Notes: a model not told the origin generated them from the letters alone. Positions 24,685 to 33,500 are shown, counted from the first letter of the stretch. The stretch: DNA of 53,527 nt from Natrinema pallidum DSM 3751 (GCF_000337615.1 NZ_AOII01000081.1:564-54090), one strand, 5' to 3'. Numbers and translations are program-made.

Positions 24685-25563
24685 TTAGCGGCCGAACTCG
24701 AGCCCGAGCGGGGCGGTCGGGGAGCGATCGCCGGGCAGCCGATCGGGGACGACCGCCTCCGGCAGCGCGTTCCAGTCGAGGTCGTCTTCGCCGGGGACCG
24801 CGTCGGTATCGAACTCGGGCTCGTCCGCGGGCGGCAGGTCGCGGTAGTCGTCGGGCGGCGCGTCGTGCGCGTAGACGCTTTCAGGGTGGTCGACCCGCCA
24901 GACGTGAAGCATACAGGGCGTTCGGCAGGGGAACTCGAGGAGGCCGTCCGTGGACGCCTGCTCGTAGGTCTGCCGATAGAACCACCACGCGAACCGGCCG
25001 GGAAGGCCGGTGTGGGCGTGCCACGGCGAACACCGTTGCTCGTCGTCGTCCGCGCCGTACACCGCCGGCGGTTCGACCGGCTCCCCCTCGTTCGTCGCGA
25101 TGAACATGACGCCGAGGGACCGCCATGACTGGTTGTCGACGAGAACCGACTCCGGCCGGGTGGGGTCCAGAAGTTCGTCGTCACCGATGAATGTCGGGTT
25201 GAGCCAGTGTGACCAGCTATCGTCGCCCATCTCGAGCGTGTCGAAGTACGGTTTGTACCCCGCGTCGAGCAGCGCGTCCACGTCGGGATACCGCGTCTCG
25301 AGGGCGTCGGTCACCGCCGACCGGAGGGCCGTCGTCGCCGGGTGATCGTCCGCACAGCCCTCCATAGTCGCCCCCTCGCAGTCGGTCATGCTGGGCTCGA
25401 GGGTGGCCTCCGGACAGTCGTCGTCGAACTGTGACGCGCCTGTGGCGTCCCCCGTCCCCCCGGTGGCGTGCGCGCTGCCGATACCCGAAAGCGCGACCGT
25501 CCCGGCCGATGCCCGGAGCAGCGCCCGTCGGGACACGTTTCGCTCGCCGTTACTGTCGTCCAT
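24685..25563 (-). CDS. Tat-exported protein with His/Cys/Trp-rich core
   Basis: 292 residues from MDDSNGERNVSRRALLRAS. The twin-arginine signal (SRRALLR) ends near residue 33. Four Cys lie at about 50, 62 and 70 and at 178 in CSPWHAHTG (His182, His184), followed by GRFAWWFYRQ and FPCRTPCMLHVW (Cys213, Cys217, His220). An acidic Pro-rich tail follows. The conserved-looking WHAHTG and CRTPCMLH segments suggest a metal site or disulfides in an extracellular enzyme or binding protein, but I cannot name the family. No partner gene is adjacent; dgcA ends 107 bases upstream on the same strand. Confidence 0.75.
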   Translation of the reverse strand: MDDSNGERNVSRRALLRASAGTVALSGIGSAHATGGTGDATGASQFDDDCPEATLEPSMTDCEGATMEGCADDHPATTALRSAVTDALETRYPDVDALLDAGYKPYFDTLEMGDDSWSHWLNPTFIGDDELLDPTRPESVLVDNQSWRSLGVMFIATNEGEPVEPPAVYGADDDEQRCSPWHAHTGLPGRFAWWFYRQTYEQASTDGLLEFPCRTPCMLHVWRVDHPESVYAHDAPPDDYRDLPPADEPEFDTDAVPGEDDLDWNALPEAVVPDRLPGDRSPTAPLGLEFGR

Positions 25564-25670
25564 CCCAGCACGAACCACATCGACCGTCGGTAAGAAACCC
25601 CGTTGCCGCTCGGACTGAGAGTCGCCGAAGCCGACATTCGTCGCGGGGTCGTGCGTGGCGGAACGGCGCG

Positions 25671-26723
25671 TCAGTCGCCTGCCGACTCGAGGACGGCACC
25701 CGTGCCCGGGCGCTCGAGGCCGCCGAGGTCGATCCGGCCGTCGGGCATCGGAACGCCGTCGGCGGGGTCGTCGGCCAGCAGCAGCGAGCCGTCGAGGTCG
25801 GCGTAGTCGAGCAGCGGCGCGAGGTGACAGGCCGCCGCGATCGAGGCGTTGGATTCGGTCATACAGCCGCACATTACGTCGAGGCCGTGGGCGCGAGCGG
25901 CGCTGATCATCCGTCTGGCCTCCCGCAGGCCGCCGCATTTCATCAGTTTCAGGTTCGCGATGTCACAGCGGTCGGCGATCCGGGGAATGTCCGCGAGCGT
26001 GATACACGACTCGTCGGCGGCGATCGGTAGTGCCGACCGCTCGAAGACGAACCGCAGTCCCTCGGGGTCCTCGGCCGGGACCGGCTGTTCGACGAACATG
26101 AGGTCGAACTCGGCGAGCCGGTCGATCTTCGCGACCGCTTCGCGTGGCGTCCAGGCCTCGTTCGCGTCGACGAACAGTCGCACGTCGGGCGCGACCGACC
26201 GGATCGTCCGGACGATCTCGAGGTCGCGGTCGGTGCCGAGTTTGACTTTCAGCGTGTCGTACCCTCGGTCGACGGCCGTTTCTGTCTTCTCGCGCATCGT
26301 CTCGAGGTCGTCCAGCCCGATGGTGTAGGACGTTGCGGGGGCGTCGTCGGGATCGAGTCCCCAGTATCGGTACAGCGGGACCTCGAGCCGTTTCGCGACG
26401 AGATCGTGGAGGGCGATGCTCACTGCGGTCCGCGCGGCCGGATTCCGCCGGACCGTGTCGCGCATGCGACGTTCGATCCGCTCGAGTTGGTGGGGGTCGC
26501 CGACGTCCTCGACGACCGCGAGGAGGTCGGGCAGGACGGCCGCGACGGTGTCTGCGGTCTCGCCGTAGTGAGTCGCCGGGGCGGCAGCGCCGAGGCCCGT
26601 TGGTCCGTCGTCGGCGTCGATCCGGACGAAGAGCACCTCGGTCTCGGTCGTCGTTCCCCGGGCGATCCCGAACGGGAACTCCAGGGGGAGCGAGCGGCGT
26701 TCGACGGCGGTCTCGAGGCTCAT
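25671..26723 (-). CDS. dgcA: Enolase-superfamily N-acyl-D-glutamate racemase / dipeptide epimerase
   Basis: 350 residues. It is a mandelate racemase/enolase-type protein: N-terminal capping domain, then a barrel with catalytic Lys in DTLKVKLG (about residue 162), metal ligands in FVDANEAW, VEQPV and AADESC, and the second Lys in NLKLMKCGG (about 256). This is the layout of L-Ala-D/L-Glu epimerases. Next to a DUF1611/DgcN gene, the better reading is DgcA of the DgcN-DgcA route for D-glutamate reported in marine bacteria and haloarchaea, where it racemises N-acyl-D-glutamate. Its ATG is one base after the stop of the upstream gene, so both are read together. The substrate has not been shown for this protein. 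Confidence 0.85.
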   Translation of the reverse strand: MSLETAVERRSLPLEFPFGIARGTTTETEVLFVRIDADDGPTGLGAAAPATHYGETADTVAAVLPDLLAVVEDVGDPHQLERIERRMRDTVRRNPAARTAVSIALHDLVAKRLEVPLYRYWGLDPDDAPATSYTIGLDDLETMREKTETAVDRGYDTLKVKLGTDRDLEIVRTIRSVAPDVRLFVDANEAWTPREAVAKIDRLAEFDLMFVEQPVPAEDPEGLRFVFERSALPIAADESCITLADIPRIADRCDIANLKLMKCGGLREARRMISAARAHGLDVMCGCMTESNASIAAACHLAPLLDYADLDGSLLLADDPADGVPMPDGRIDLGGLERPGTGAVLESAGD

Positions 26724-26724
26724 C

Positions 26725-27744
26725 TCAGCACAGCACCTCGAGCAACTCCTCGGTCCCGAAACGGATCACGTCGGTCGCGGGGCGACCGAGCGCATCGGCG
26801 TACTCGTCGACGGCCTCGCGGGCTTGCTCGTCGCTCTCGAGGCCGGCGGTGTTGAGCGCGCCGGCGACGACCCGACTGTCCGCGACCGGCGCGGCGATGC
26901 TCTCGTAGAGATCGATGTAGGTCTGCATCGACGGCAGCGGGACTGATTCGTAGCCGTGGATCGCGTCCTGTCCGGCGTTGTGACAGAGGACGAGCGTGTC
27001 GGCCATCGACCCGTGGAGGATGCCGAGCGTGACCGCCGAGTACGCTGGATGAATGATGCTGCCCTGGCCCTCGACGAACAGGTAGTCGTGATCGTCGCCC
27101 TTCTCGAGGATCAACTCCTCGACCGCGCCCGCGGCGAAGTCGCTGATGACGCGATCGATCGGCGTGCCCCAGCCTTCGATCATGATCCCGGTCTGGCCGG
27201 TCGGGATGACGGCGGCGTCGTGTCCGGCCGCGCGGGCGTCGCGGGCGAGTTCCATCGTCGTCGTCATCTTGCCGACCGAACAGTCGGTGCCGACGGTGAG
27301 GATCACCTCGGCGTCGACCTGGTCGGCGACGCCGTCGGCAACCGTGAGATCCGCCGGCGGGTTCCGAACGTCGCGAATCTCGCAGTCGTTGTCGGCCGCC
27401 AGCCGAGCGAACTCCGCGTCGTCCGCGAGGAAGTAGTGCAATCCGGAAATCACGTCACAGCCGTTCTCGAGGGCCGTCCGCACGTCCTCGCGCCAGCTCT
27501 CGTCGAAGCCGCCGCCGATCGGCGCGATCCCGATCAGCAGGGCATCGACGGCGTCGGGCTCGAGGTCGGCCATTCCGGAGACGATCGGCGCGTCCTGAAC
27601 GTCGGGAACGAGGTCCGCGACGCGTCGGTCGTCGTTCGCTCGATCGAGGACGGCGACGACGTCGTGATCGGCGTACCGGAGGACGCCGAGTGCTGTCTTG
27701 GCTCGGTCAGGGAATTTCTCGTGTGCGAGAATTGCGACACGCAT
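26725..27744 (-). CDS. dgcN: DUF1611 P-loop protein, D-glutamate N-acyltransferase DgcN
   Basis: 339 residues from MRVAILAHEKFPDRAK. A Rossmann-like N-terminal domain (about 1-130) is followed by a P-loop domain with VGTDCSVGKMTTTMELA (about 153-170) and EGQGSIIHPAY (about 225-235). This is the DUF1611 family. Members next to dgcA have been described as D-glutamate N-acetyltransferases (DgcN) that start D-glutamate use. The pair is tightly coupled (1-base gap). A TATA-like AGTATAAG lies about 20-25 bases before the ATG, on the inner side of a divergent region with an AT-rich promoter for the sulfatase. The cytosolic pathway feeds the glutamate pool. Confidence 0.85.
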   Translation of the reverse strand: MRVAILAHEKFPDRAKTALGVLRYADHDVVAVLDRANDDRRVADLVPDVQDAPIVSGMADLEPDAVDALLIGIAPIGGGFDESWREDVRTALENGCDVISGLHYFLADDAEFARLAADNDCEIRDVRNPPADLTVADGVADQVDAEVILTVGTDCSVGKMTTTMELARDARAAGHDAAVIPTGQTGIMIEGWGTPIDRVISDFAAGAVEELILEKGDDHDYLFVEGQGSIIHPAYSAVTLGILHGSMADTLVLCHNAGQDAIHGYESVPLPSMQTYIDLYESIAAPVADSRVVAGALNTAGLESDEQAREAVDEYADALGRPATDVIRFGTEELLEVLC

Positions 27745-27811
27745 ACCCGGAGAGAGATGAAGCGGCCACTTATACTATTGGCGGCCAGTCCGGGAACGCG
27801 CCGAGAGACCT

Positions 27812-27893
27812 GTAGTCGAAACTGAACGGCAGCGAACACCTGATCGCACGACAGCGTTGCGATCAGTGTGTCAATCGTTTCGGTTGCGACTAT
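27812..27893. repeat. Long imperfect palindromic repeat, copy 2
   Basis: About 82 bases. The core shares nearly every base with copy 1 at 10625-10702: TGATCGCACG, GTTGCGATCAGTGTG and TCAATCGTTTC occur in both in the same order. The outer arms here are TAGTCG (27813) and CGACTA (ending 27892), different from copy 1 but again inverted. The arms thus covary as pairs while the sequence changes, which favours a structured or mobile element. It lies in the divergent region before dgcN and a sulfatase gene. Confidence 0.65.
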
Positions 27894-28226
27894 CGGTTCG
27901 GTAACCAATGAGTGTCGTCCGGCGAAGGGCACTGATCGGACCGGGCGGCGATCGGCGGCGAACGACGAGTGGTTAAAAATCGATTACGATATATAATTGA
28001 ATTAAATATATCAGGGCTCGAGAGCGAATGCTATCAAGAAGTTTTTACTATTTCGTGGATACCGAAACTCTCATTCCGGTTACCACCCGATTCGACCACA
28101 ACTTCGTGTTCCACCAGTTCGGACGAGTCGGTACGGGGCCGATTCGCGACGGTTCTGTCGATCTCGTTCAGTGGGGCCGAATCAGTACGTCGAACTGACA
28201 TTGCTCGGCGGGAGTGCTGGAGAGAA
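27894..28226 (+). promoter_or_regulatory. AT-rich leader region of the sulfatase gene
   Basis: 333 bases between the palindromic repeat and the ATG. Bases about 27974-28013 are almost all A and T (TTAAAAATCG, GATATATAATTG) and hold one or more TATA boxes. The reading frame of the sulfatase is open from 27969, but the residues there are not protein-like. The distance from the AT stretch to the ATG implies a leader of about 190 bases, unusually long for a haloarchaeon, or a second promoter nearer the gene. Confidence 0.45.
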
Positions 28227-29663
28227 ATGACATCCGATACATCGGTTTCGAACGTCGTGCTCGTCACGGTCGACTCGCTGCGGGCGGACGCGATCGGTCC
28301 GTACGAAAGCGACCGCCACACGCCCGTCATGGATTCCCTCGCCGACCGCGGGACCGTCTTCGACCGGGCCTTCGCGACCGGTAACTGGACGCCCTTTTCG
28401 TTCCCGTCGATTCTCTCCTCGCGGCCCGTGTTCGCCGACAACGGACGAATCGGCGTCGAGGAGTCCCCGACGCTCGCCGAGACCGTTTCGGACGCCGGCG
28501 TCGCGACCGGCGGGTTCAACGCCGCAAACGGGTTTCTCACGACCCACTGGGGGTACGACGACGGGTTCGACGAGTTCGACTCGTTCGTCGCGAACGTCGG
28601 CTCGAGCGTCTACAGCCGCTATCTCGCGACGCATCCGACCGTCGAGGCCTGGCTTCAGTTGGCCGCCTCGCCGATCCGCCGCGCGGGCTCGTGGCTCCGG
28701 GGCGAGACCGACGATCGGCCGTTCCTCGATACGTCCCGGCTGTTCGACATCGAGCACGCCGCAAGCGAGTTCGTCGCGGAGACGTCGTCGCCGTTCTTCC
28801 TGTGGGTTCACTACATGGACGCCCACACGCCATACGTCCCCGCTCCACGCTACATCCGCGAGGTCTCGGACGACCGGGTCGGGACCCACAGAATGCTGCT
28901 CGCCCACACCCGGACCGGACTGGGGTTGGGCGTCAGCGATCGCACCCTCTCGGACCTTCGAACGCTCTATCAGGCGGCGGTCCGACAGGTCGACGCGAGC
29001 ATCGGGCGACTCCTCGAGACGCTCTCGGCGAACGATCTCGCCGACGACACCGCGGTCGTTCTGGCGGGGGATCACGGCGAGGAGTTCCAGGAACACGGCC
29101 ATCTCGCCCACTATCCGAAACTGTACGACGAACTGATTCGGGTCCCGCTCATCGTCGACGTTCCCGGTGCCGAGGGGGGCCGAGTCGAGGGGCAGGTCGG
29201 ACTCGATTCGATCCCCCCGACGGTGACCGATCTGCTGGACATCGAGGCCCCGGCGTCGTGGACCGGCGACACGCTCGTCCCCAGCGTCGTCGGGGACGAG
29301 TCGCCCGCCGACGACCCGGTCGTCTCGGTCACGGTCCGGGACGACTCGGTGACGGCCCAACCGATTCCGCGCTCGCTTGCGGACGGTGACCTCCTCGTCA
29401 GCGCCCGCAATCGAGACTGGACCTACATCGAAAACGTCGCCACCGGGGAGCCCGAACTGTACTATCGGCCCGACGATCCGCGACAGCAAACGAACCTCGC
29501 GACGGAGCCGACGCCGGAACAGCGGGACGTGATCGAATCGCTCGCGCCGGTCGCGACGGCGCATGCGAACACGCTCCGGGACCCCGACGACGAGGCGACG
29601 GCCGACGACGAGGGCGTCGACGAGGACCTCGAGGCACGGTTGTCGGCACTCGGCTACCGCTAG
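28227..29663 (+). CDS. Sulfatase / phosphoglycerol-transferase family enzyme
   Basis: 478 residues from MTSDTSVSN. It belongs to the alkaline phosphatase superfamily. NVVLVTVDSLRAD at the N-terminus gives the first metal Asp. NWTPFSFPSILSSRP holds the nucleophile position, read as S-x-P-S, i.e. Ser-type sulfatase or a Thr/Ser phospho-transferase. AGDHGEEFQEHGHL (about 278-291) holds the second Asp-His pair. The end is LEARLSALGYR, seen in many archaeal members. Hydrolysis or transfer of sulfate or phosphate groups on surface glycans is the likely role. GtrA follows after 1 base, which ties it to envelope polysaccharide. No signal peptide is seen, so it probably works on the inner side or with a partner. 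Confidence 0.85.
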   Translation: MTSDTSVSNVVLVTVDSLRADAIGPYESDRHTPVMDSLADRGTVFDRAFATGNWTPFSFPSILSSRPVFADNGRIGVEESPTLAETVSDAGVATGGFNAANGFLTTHWGYDDGFDEFDSFVANVGSSVYSRYLATHPTVEAWLQLAASPIRRAGSWLRGETDDRPFLDTSRLFDIEHAASEFVAETSSPFFLWVHYMDAHTPYVPAPRYIREVSDDRVGTHRMLLAHTRTGLGLGVSDRTLSDLRTLYQAAVRQVDASIGRLLETLSANDLADDTAVVLAGDHGEEFQEHGHLAHYPKLYDELIRVPLIVDVPGAEGGRVEGQVGLDSIPPTVTDLLDIEAPASWTGDTLVPSVVGDESPADDPVVSVTVRDDSVTAQPIPRSLADGDLLVSARNRDWTYIENVATGEPELYYRPDDPRQQTNLATEPTPEQRDVIESLAPVATAHANTLRDPDDEATADDEGVDEDLEARLSALGYR

Positions 29664-29664
29664 C

Positions 29665-30090
29665 ATGATCCGATCATTCCTTCGCAGTCTCGTCGACGGC
29701 CCGTTCGCGCGCCAGTTGCGGCGGTTCGTGATCGTCGGCATCGTGGCTGCGGGGGTACAGATGGGGTTGCTCTGGGCGTTCGTCGACAACGTCGGCCTCC
29801 ATTATCTGCTCGGGGCGGTGATCGCCATCGAGATCACGATCGTCCTGTCGTACGTGCTCAACAACGCCTGGACCTTCGAGGCGTCACAGAACACCGGAAC
29901 AACCGAGTATCTCGTCGGCTTGCTCAAGACGAACGTCGTCCGCGGGACGGCGATTCCGATCCAGCTCGGCGTCCTCTTCGGCTTCGTCGAATGGGTCCAC
30001 CTGCCGTACCTGCTGGCCAACGGGATGGCCATCGCGCTCAGTGGCGTGTATCGGTACGTCCTCGACGCGCGATGGACGTGGGGGTCGTGA
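29665..30090 (+). CDS. GtrA-family membrane protein
   Basis: 141 residues, four transmembrane helices (about 22-42, 50-70, 85-105, 112-132). The GtrA signature is seen in RQLRRFVIVGIVAAGVQMGLL and VLSYVLNNAWTFEAS. GtrA proteins are believed to flip lipid-linked sugars for glycosylation of the envelope. The ATG is 1 base after the stop of the sulfatase gene, so the two are co-transcribed. A second, unlinked GtrA gene is at 42199-42645 with only modest similarity. Confidence 0.88.
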   Translation: MIRSFLRSLVDGPFARQLRRFVIVGIVAAGVQMGLLWAFVDNVGLHYLLGAVIAIEITIVLSYVLNNAWTFEASQNTGTTEYLVGLLKTNVVRGTAIPIQLGVLFGFVEWVHLPYLLANGMAIALSGVYRYVLDARWTWGS

Positions 30091-30183
30091 TGGTCGCACA
30101 GTCCCTCTCGGCCATGTCCCGCCGCACCCAACGGCCGATCGGTCGACCGACCGGGCGTTGACCGCCCGAGCAACTGATCAGCC

Positions 30184-30753
30184 ATGAACGGCATACTTCC
30201 GCTCCCATCGCTTCTCGTGTTCGACGTGCTGTACGGACTCCTCGTCGGGAGCGGCGAGGCCATCGTCGAATCCGCGACCGGTTGGGGCGGCATGGGAATC
30301 GTCTTCGTCTACTCGTTTCTGATCGCGTTCGTCCTGCCGGGCCCCAGCGAGGTCGTCCTCCTCGCGCCGCTCGAGATCGGCCTGCCCCCGTGGCTGCGAC
30401 TCTCGAGTATCATGCTCGTCAGCGCGACCGGAAAGATGGCCGGCAGCGTGTTCGCGTTCCACCTCGGACAGGAGGTCAAACACTCGGGACCGATAACGCG
30501 GTGGCTCCGCCGGTCCCGGTGGGACGTGCTGGCGTGGTCGGAGAACCGCACCGTCCAACTGGCCCAACGGTACGGCTACGGGGGCCTCGCGATCGCCCTC
30601 TCGGTTCCGTTCTTCCCCGATACGATCTCGATCTACGCCTTCGCCGTCCTCGAGACGGATTACCTAAAATTCGCGCTGGCGACGTTCGTCGGAAGCCTCG
30701 GCCGGTTCCTCGTGACGCTCGGTCTCTTCGGCAGCCTCGTAACGGTGTTCTGA
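30184..30753 (+). CDS. VTT/SNARE-associated membrane protein
   Basis: 189 residues. Several hydrophobic helices, the first part including a hydrophobic FVLPGPSEVVLLAPLEIGLPPWLR re-entrant-like segment and the C-terminal part SVPFFPDTISIYAFAVLETDYLKFALATFVGSLGRF. This matches YqaA/DedA-type VTT proteins, some of which are lipid scramblases. It follows the GtrA gene by 93 bases on the same strand. A role in envelope lipid handling is likely, in keeping with the sulfatase and GtrA genes. The start is the ATG at 30184. Confidence 0.8.
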   Translation: MNGILPLPSLLVFDVLYGLLVGSGEAIVESATGWGGMGIVFVYSFLIAFVLPGPSEVVLLAPLEIGLPPWLRLSSIMLVSATGKMAGSVFAFHLGQEVKHSGPITRWLRRSRWDVLAWSENRTVQLAQRYGYGGLAIALSVPFFPDTISIYAFAVLETDYLKFALATFVGSLGRFLVTLGLFGSLVTVF

Positions 30754-30858
30754 TGCCGGCGGTGATCCCGTCGCCGGTTCGGGTCGGCCGGCCGTTTCGG
30801 CCACGGGGTCCGATGGCTCGGTCCGAATATCACCACGGTTTATCAGTTCGCGTCCGAG

Positions 30859-32247
30859 GTGACGGTAATCACTGATCGCTGGCTCACCGCCTGGGGACTC
30901 GGCTCGATCGCCTTCGGTGGTGCATCGCTGTTAGTCCCGCTCTACCTCGTCTTGCTCGGTGCAACGCCGGTACAGCTCGGAGTCCTGGCGGCGACGGCGG
31001 CCGTCGTCGGCGCACCCGGTGCGATCGTATTCGGGCGAGTCGCGAATCGAGTTGACAGTCGTCGACCGCTGGTGCTCGGAACCCTGATCGGCGTCGCCGC
31101 GTCGCTCACCGCGATTCCCTTCCTGACGTCGATTACGGCCGTCATCGTCGCGAACGCGGTTCTCTGGCTGTTCGTCTCGTCCGTCGGGCCCGTCCTGACG
31201 ATGCTCGTCGTCGACGACGCGCCGGAGTCCGCGTGGAGCGAGCGGATCGGCCTGGTGAACAAGTACCAGGGGTACGGCTGGGCGGGCGGGCTCGTCCTCG
31301 GGACGGTCTGGCCGTTCGTCGGCGGCCGGCTGCTCGCGGCCGGCACGGTGACGCGGACGCTGTTCTGGGTGCTCGCGGCCTGTGCCGGCGCGGCCGCTGT
31401 CCTCGCGGCGCGAACGCTTCCCCGGCCCGCGCCGTCGGCACACGTCACCGACGAGCGCGCCGCCCGGCGGATCGGACGGCTCCTCGCGGACTCGGGCCGC
31501 GGTATCAGAGGCGCGACTTTCGCCCTCTCGCCGAACCGGCTCTACTGGACGACGCGTGGCATCGACCCGCGACGACTCGCCGACCGATTCGATCCGGCGC
31601 TGACGACGTACTTCGTCGCCGGCCTCTTCTTCTTTACCGGCTCCGCGGCCTTCTGGGCACCCCTTCCGCTGTTCCTGACCGACGCTGGCTTCGACTCGAG
31701 TCGGGTCTTCGCGCTCTATCTGACCTCGAGCCTCGGCTCCGCGGTCTGTTACGAAACCGCCGGGCGGCTCGCGGCCCGGTACGACGTTCGCCGTCTCCAG
31801 TCGGGCGCGCTCGCTGCCAGAGGAGCGCTGTTCCCGTCGCTCGTCGCCGTCACGGGACTGGGTGCCTCGCTCGCGTTTGGCGCTGCCGGCCTCGTGCTGG
31901 CGCTGCTCGGGGTCACGTGGGCGGGGATCGCCGTCGTCGGGACGGCGATCGTCACTCGACTCGCGCCGGCCGGCGCCCGTGGCGAGATACTCGGCGCCTA
32001 CGTCGCACTGGGCGCGGTCGGCGGCGGACTCGGCGGGGTCCTGGGCGGGTGGGCCGCTACCGCCGGTTACTTCGTCGCCTTCGCTGTGTCCGGTGCACTC
32101 GTCCTCGTCGGTGCCGGTCTCGTCGTCTCGCTCGAGGCACTCTCTCGCGACGACCGCGTCGCGACCCCGTCGGAGCCCGCGGCGGCATCCGGGTCCGACG
32201 ACACGGAGATGGGATCGACGGCAGCGGCGCGCCCGCGACGCGACTGA
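30859..32247 (+). CDS. Major facilitator superfamily transporter
   Basis: 462 residues with about 12 transmembrane helices. The start is a GTG followed by TVITDRWLTAWGLGSIAFGGASLLVPLYLVLLGAT; no ATG is suitably placed. The loop between helices 2 and 3 has GRVANRVDSRRPLVLG, the usual G-x-x-x-D-R-x-x-R/K motif of the family. A long hydrophilic loop (about 185-240) divides the halves, and a Ser/Ala tail of about 35 residues ends the chain. The substrate cannot be told from sequence. It is separated by 56 bases from coaBC. Confidence 0.85.
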   Translation: MTVITDRWLTAWGLGSIAFGGASLLVPLYLVLLGATPVQLGVLAATAAVVGAPGAIVFGRVANRVDSRRPLVLGTLIGVAASLTAIPFLTSITAVIVANAVLWLFVSSVGPVLTMLVVDDAPESAWSERIGLVNKYQGYGWAGGLVLGTVWPFVGGRLLAAGTVTRTLFWVLAACAGAAAVLAARTLPRPAPSAHVTDERAARRIGRLLADSGRGIRGATFALSPNRLYWTTRGIDPRRLADRFDPALTTYFVAGLFFFTGSAAFWAPLPLFLTDAGFDSSRVFALYLTSSLGSAVCYETAGRLAARYDVRRLQSGALAARGALFPSLVAVTGLGASLAFGAAGLVLALLGVTWAGIAVVGTAIVTRLAPAGARGEILGAYVALGAVGGGLGGVLGGWAATAGYFVAFAVSGALVLVGAGLVVSLEALSRDDRVATPSEPAAASGSDDTEMGSTAAARPRRD

Positions 32248-32303
32248 CGCTCGGTCGCCGATGGCGGTACTGATAAACCGGCCACGCGTGAACTGCGAGG
32301 TGA

Positions 32304-33476
32304 ATGCTCGAGGGAGTCAACGTCGCGCTCGGGGTGACCGGTTCGATCGCCGCCGTCAAGACAGTCGAACTGGCCCACGAACTGCGACGGCAGGGTGCCG
32401 CGGTCCGCGGGGTGATGACCGACAGCGCACAGGGGATCGTCCACCCCTGGGCCGTCGAGTTCGCGACCGAGAACGCGGTCGTCACGGAGATCACGGGCGG
32501 CGTCGAACACGTCGACCTCTGCGGATACGACGGCTGGGCGGACGTGCTCCTGATCGCGCCCGCGACGGCCAACACCGTCGGCAAGATCGCCGGTGCCGTC
32601 GACGACACGCCCGTCACCACGTGCGCGACGACCGCGCTGGGTGCCGACACGCCGATCGTGATCGCGCCCGCCATGCACGAACCGATGTACGACCACCCCG
32701 GCGTGCTCGAGGCCATCGACACCGTCTCCGAGTGGGGCGTCGACTTCGTCGATCCCCGCATCGAGGAGGGGAAGGCCAAGATCGCCAGCGAAGAAGCGAT
32801 CGTCCGCGATACGGCCCGCGCGGCGGGCGATCGGCCGCTCGAGGGCGCACACGTCGTGGTCACGAGCGGGGCGACCAGCGAGTCGATCGACCCCGTTCGG
32901 GTTATCACGAACCGCTCATCGGGGAAGATGGGCCGGGCCGTCGCGACGGCCTGCTACGTCCGCGGGGCGGACGTGACGCTCGTCCACGACGGTCCCGAGG
33001 TTCCCTACGCCGATGTCCGCACGGTCGAGAGCGCTCGGGACATGCTCGCAGCCACGCGCGAGGCCTGCGACGACGCCGACGCGCTCGTCTCCGCCGCGGC
33101 GATCGGCGACTACACCGTCGACACGAGCGCGGAGAAGATCCGTTCGGGCCAGGACCTTACGCTCGACCTCGAGCCGACGCCGAAGCTGATCGACGAACTC
33201 CGCTCGGCCCATCCCGACCTCCCGATCGTCGGTTTCAAGACCGAGACCACCGGCGACGAGGACGCGATGATCGAACAGGCCAGGACCACGCTCGAGCGGG
33301 TCGACCTCGCGTTCGTCGTCGCGAACGACGCGAGCGTGATGGGTGCCGAGCGGACCAACGCCCTGCTGGTCCACGCGAGCGATGCGGCTCGGTACGAGGG
33401 GACGAAAACCGGACTGGGTGGCGAAATCGCCGACTCGATCGCGGCGATACTGTCGCCGAACGTGACAGATAGTTAA
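32304..33476 (+). CDS. coaBC: Bifunctional coenzyme A biosynthesis protein CoaBC
   Basis: 390 residues. The N-terminal half is the FMN-dependent phosphopantothenoylcysteine decarboxylase: ALGVTGSIAAVKTVEL at the start, catalytic-type His in VEHVDL (about 71), and IAPAMHEPMY (about 119). The C-terminal half is the phosphopantothenate-cysteine ligase: VTSGATSESIDPVRVITNRSSGKMG (about 195-219). The family usually has PAMN-x-x-M; here it is PAMH-E-P-M, a small departure at the cysteine-handling loop. It makes 4'-phosphopantetheine for CoA in the cytoplasm. Full length, and the ATG at 32304 fits the known N-terminus. Confidence 0.95.
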   Translation: MLEGVNVALGVTGSIAAVKTVELAHELRRQGAAVRGVMTDSAQGIVHPWAVEFATENAVVTEITGGVEHVDLCGYDGWADVLLIAPATANTVGKIAGAVDDTPVTTCATTALGADTPIVIAPAMHEPMYDHPGVLEAIDTVSEWGVDFVDPRIEEGKAKIASEEAIVRDTARAAGDRPLEGAHVVVTSGATSESIDPVRVITNRSSGKMGRAVATACYVRGADVTLVHDGPEVPYADVRTVESARDMLAATREACDDADALVSAAAIGDYTVDTSAEKIRSGQDLTLDLEPTPKLIDELRSAHPDLPIVGFKTETTGDEDAMIEQARTTLERVDLAFVVANDASVMGAERTNALLVHASDAARYEGTKTGLGGEIADSIAAILSPNVTDS

Positions 33477-33500
33477 TTGTAACTCGAGTCCGTCAGGACA

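Noticed and set aside
27969..28226. In-frame N-terminal extension of the sulfatase (86 codons)
   Set aside because: It runs through the AT-rich promoter and reads as Ser/Arg-rich non-coding sequence. The sulfatase fold begins within a few residues of the ATG at 28227.
28182..29789. Minus-strand open frame of 535 codons opposite the sulfatase gene
   Set aside because: Shadow of the sulfatase gene; Arg/Val/Gly-rich with no recognisable protein features.
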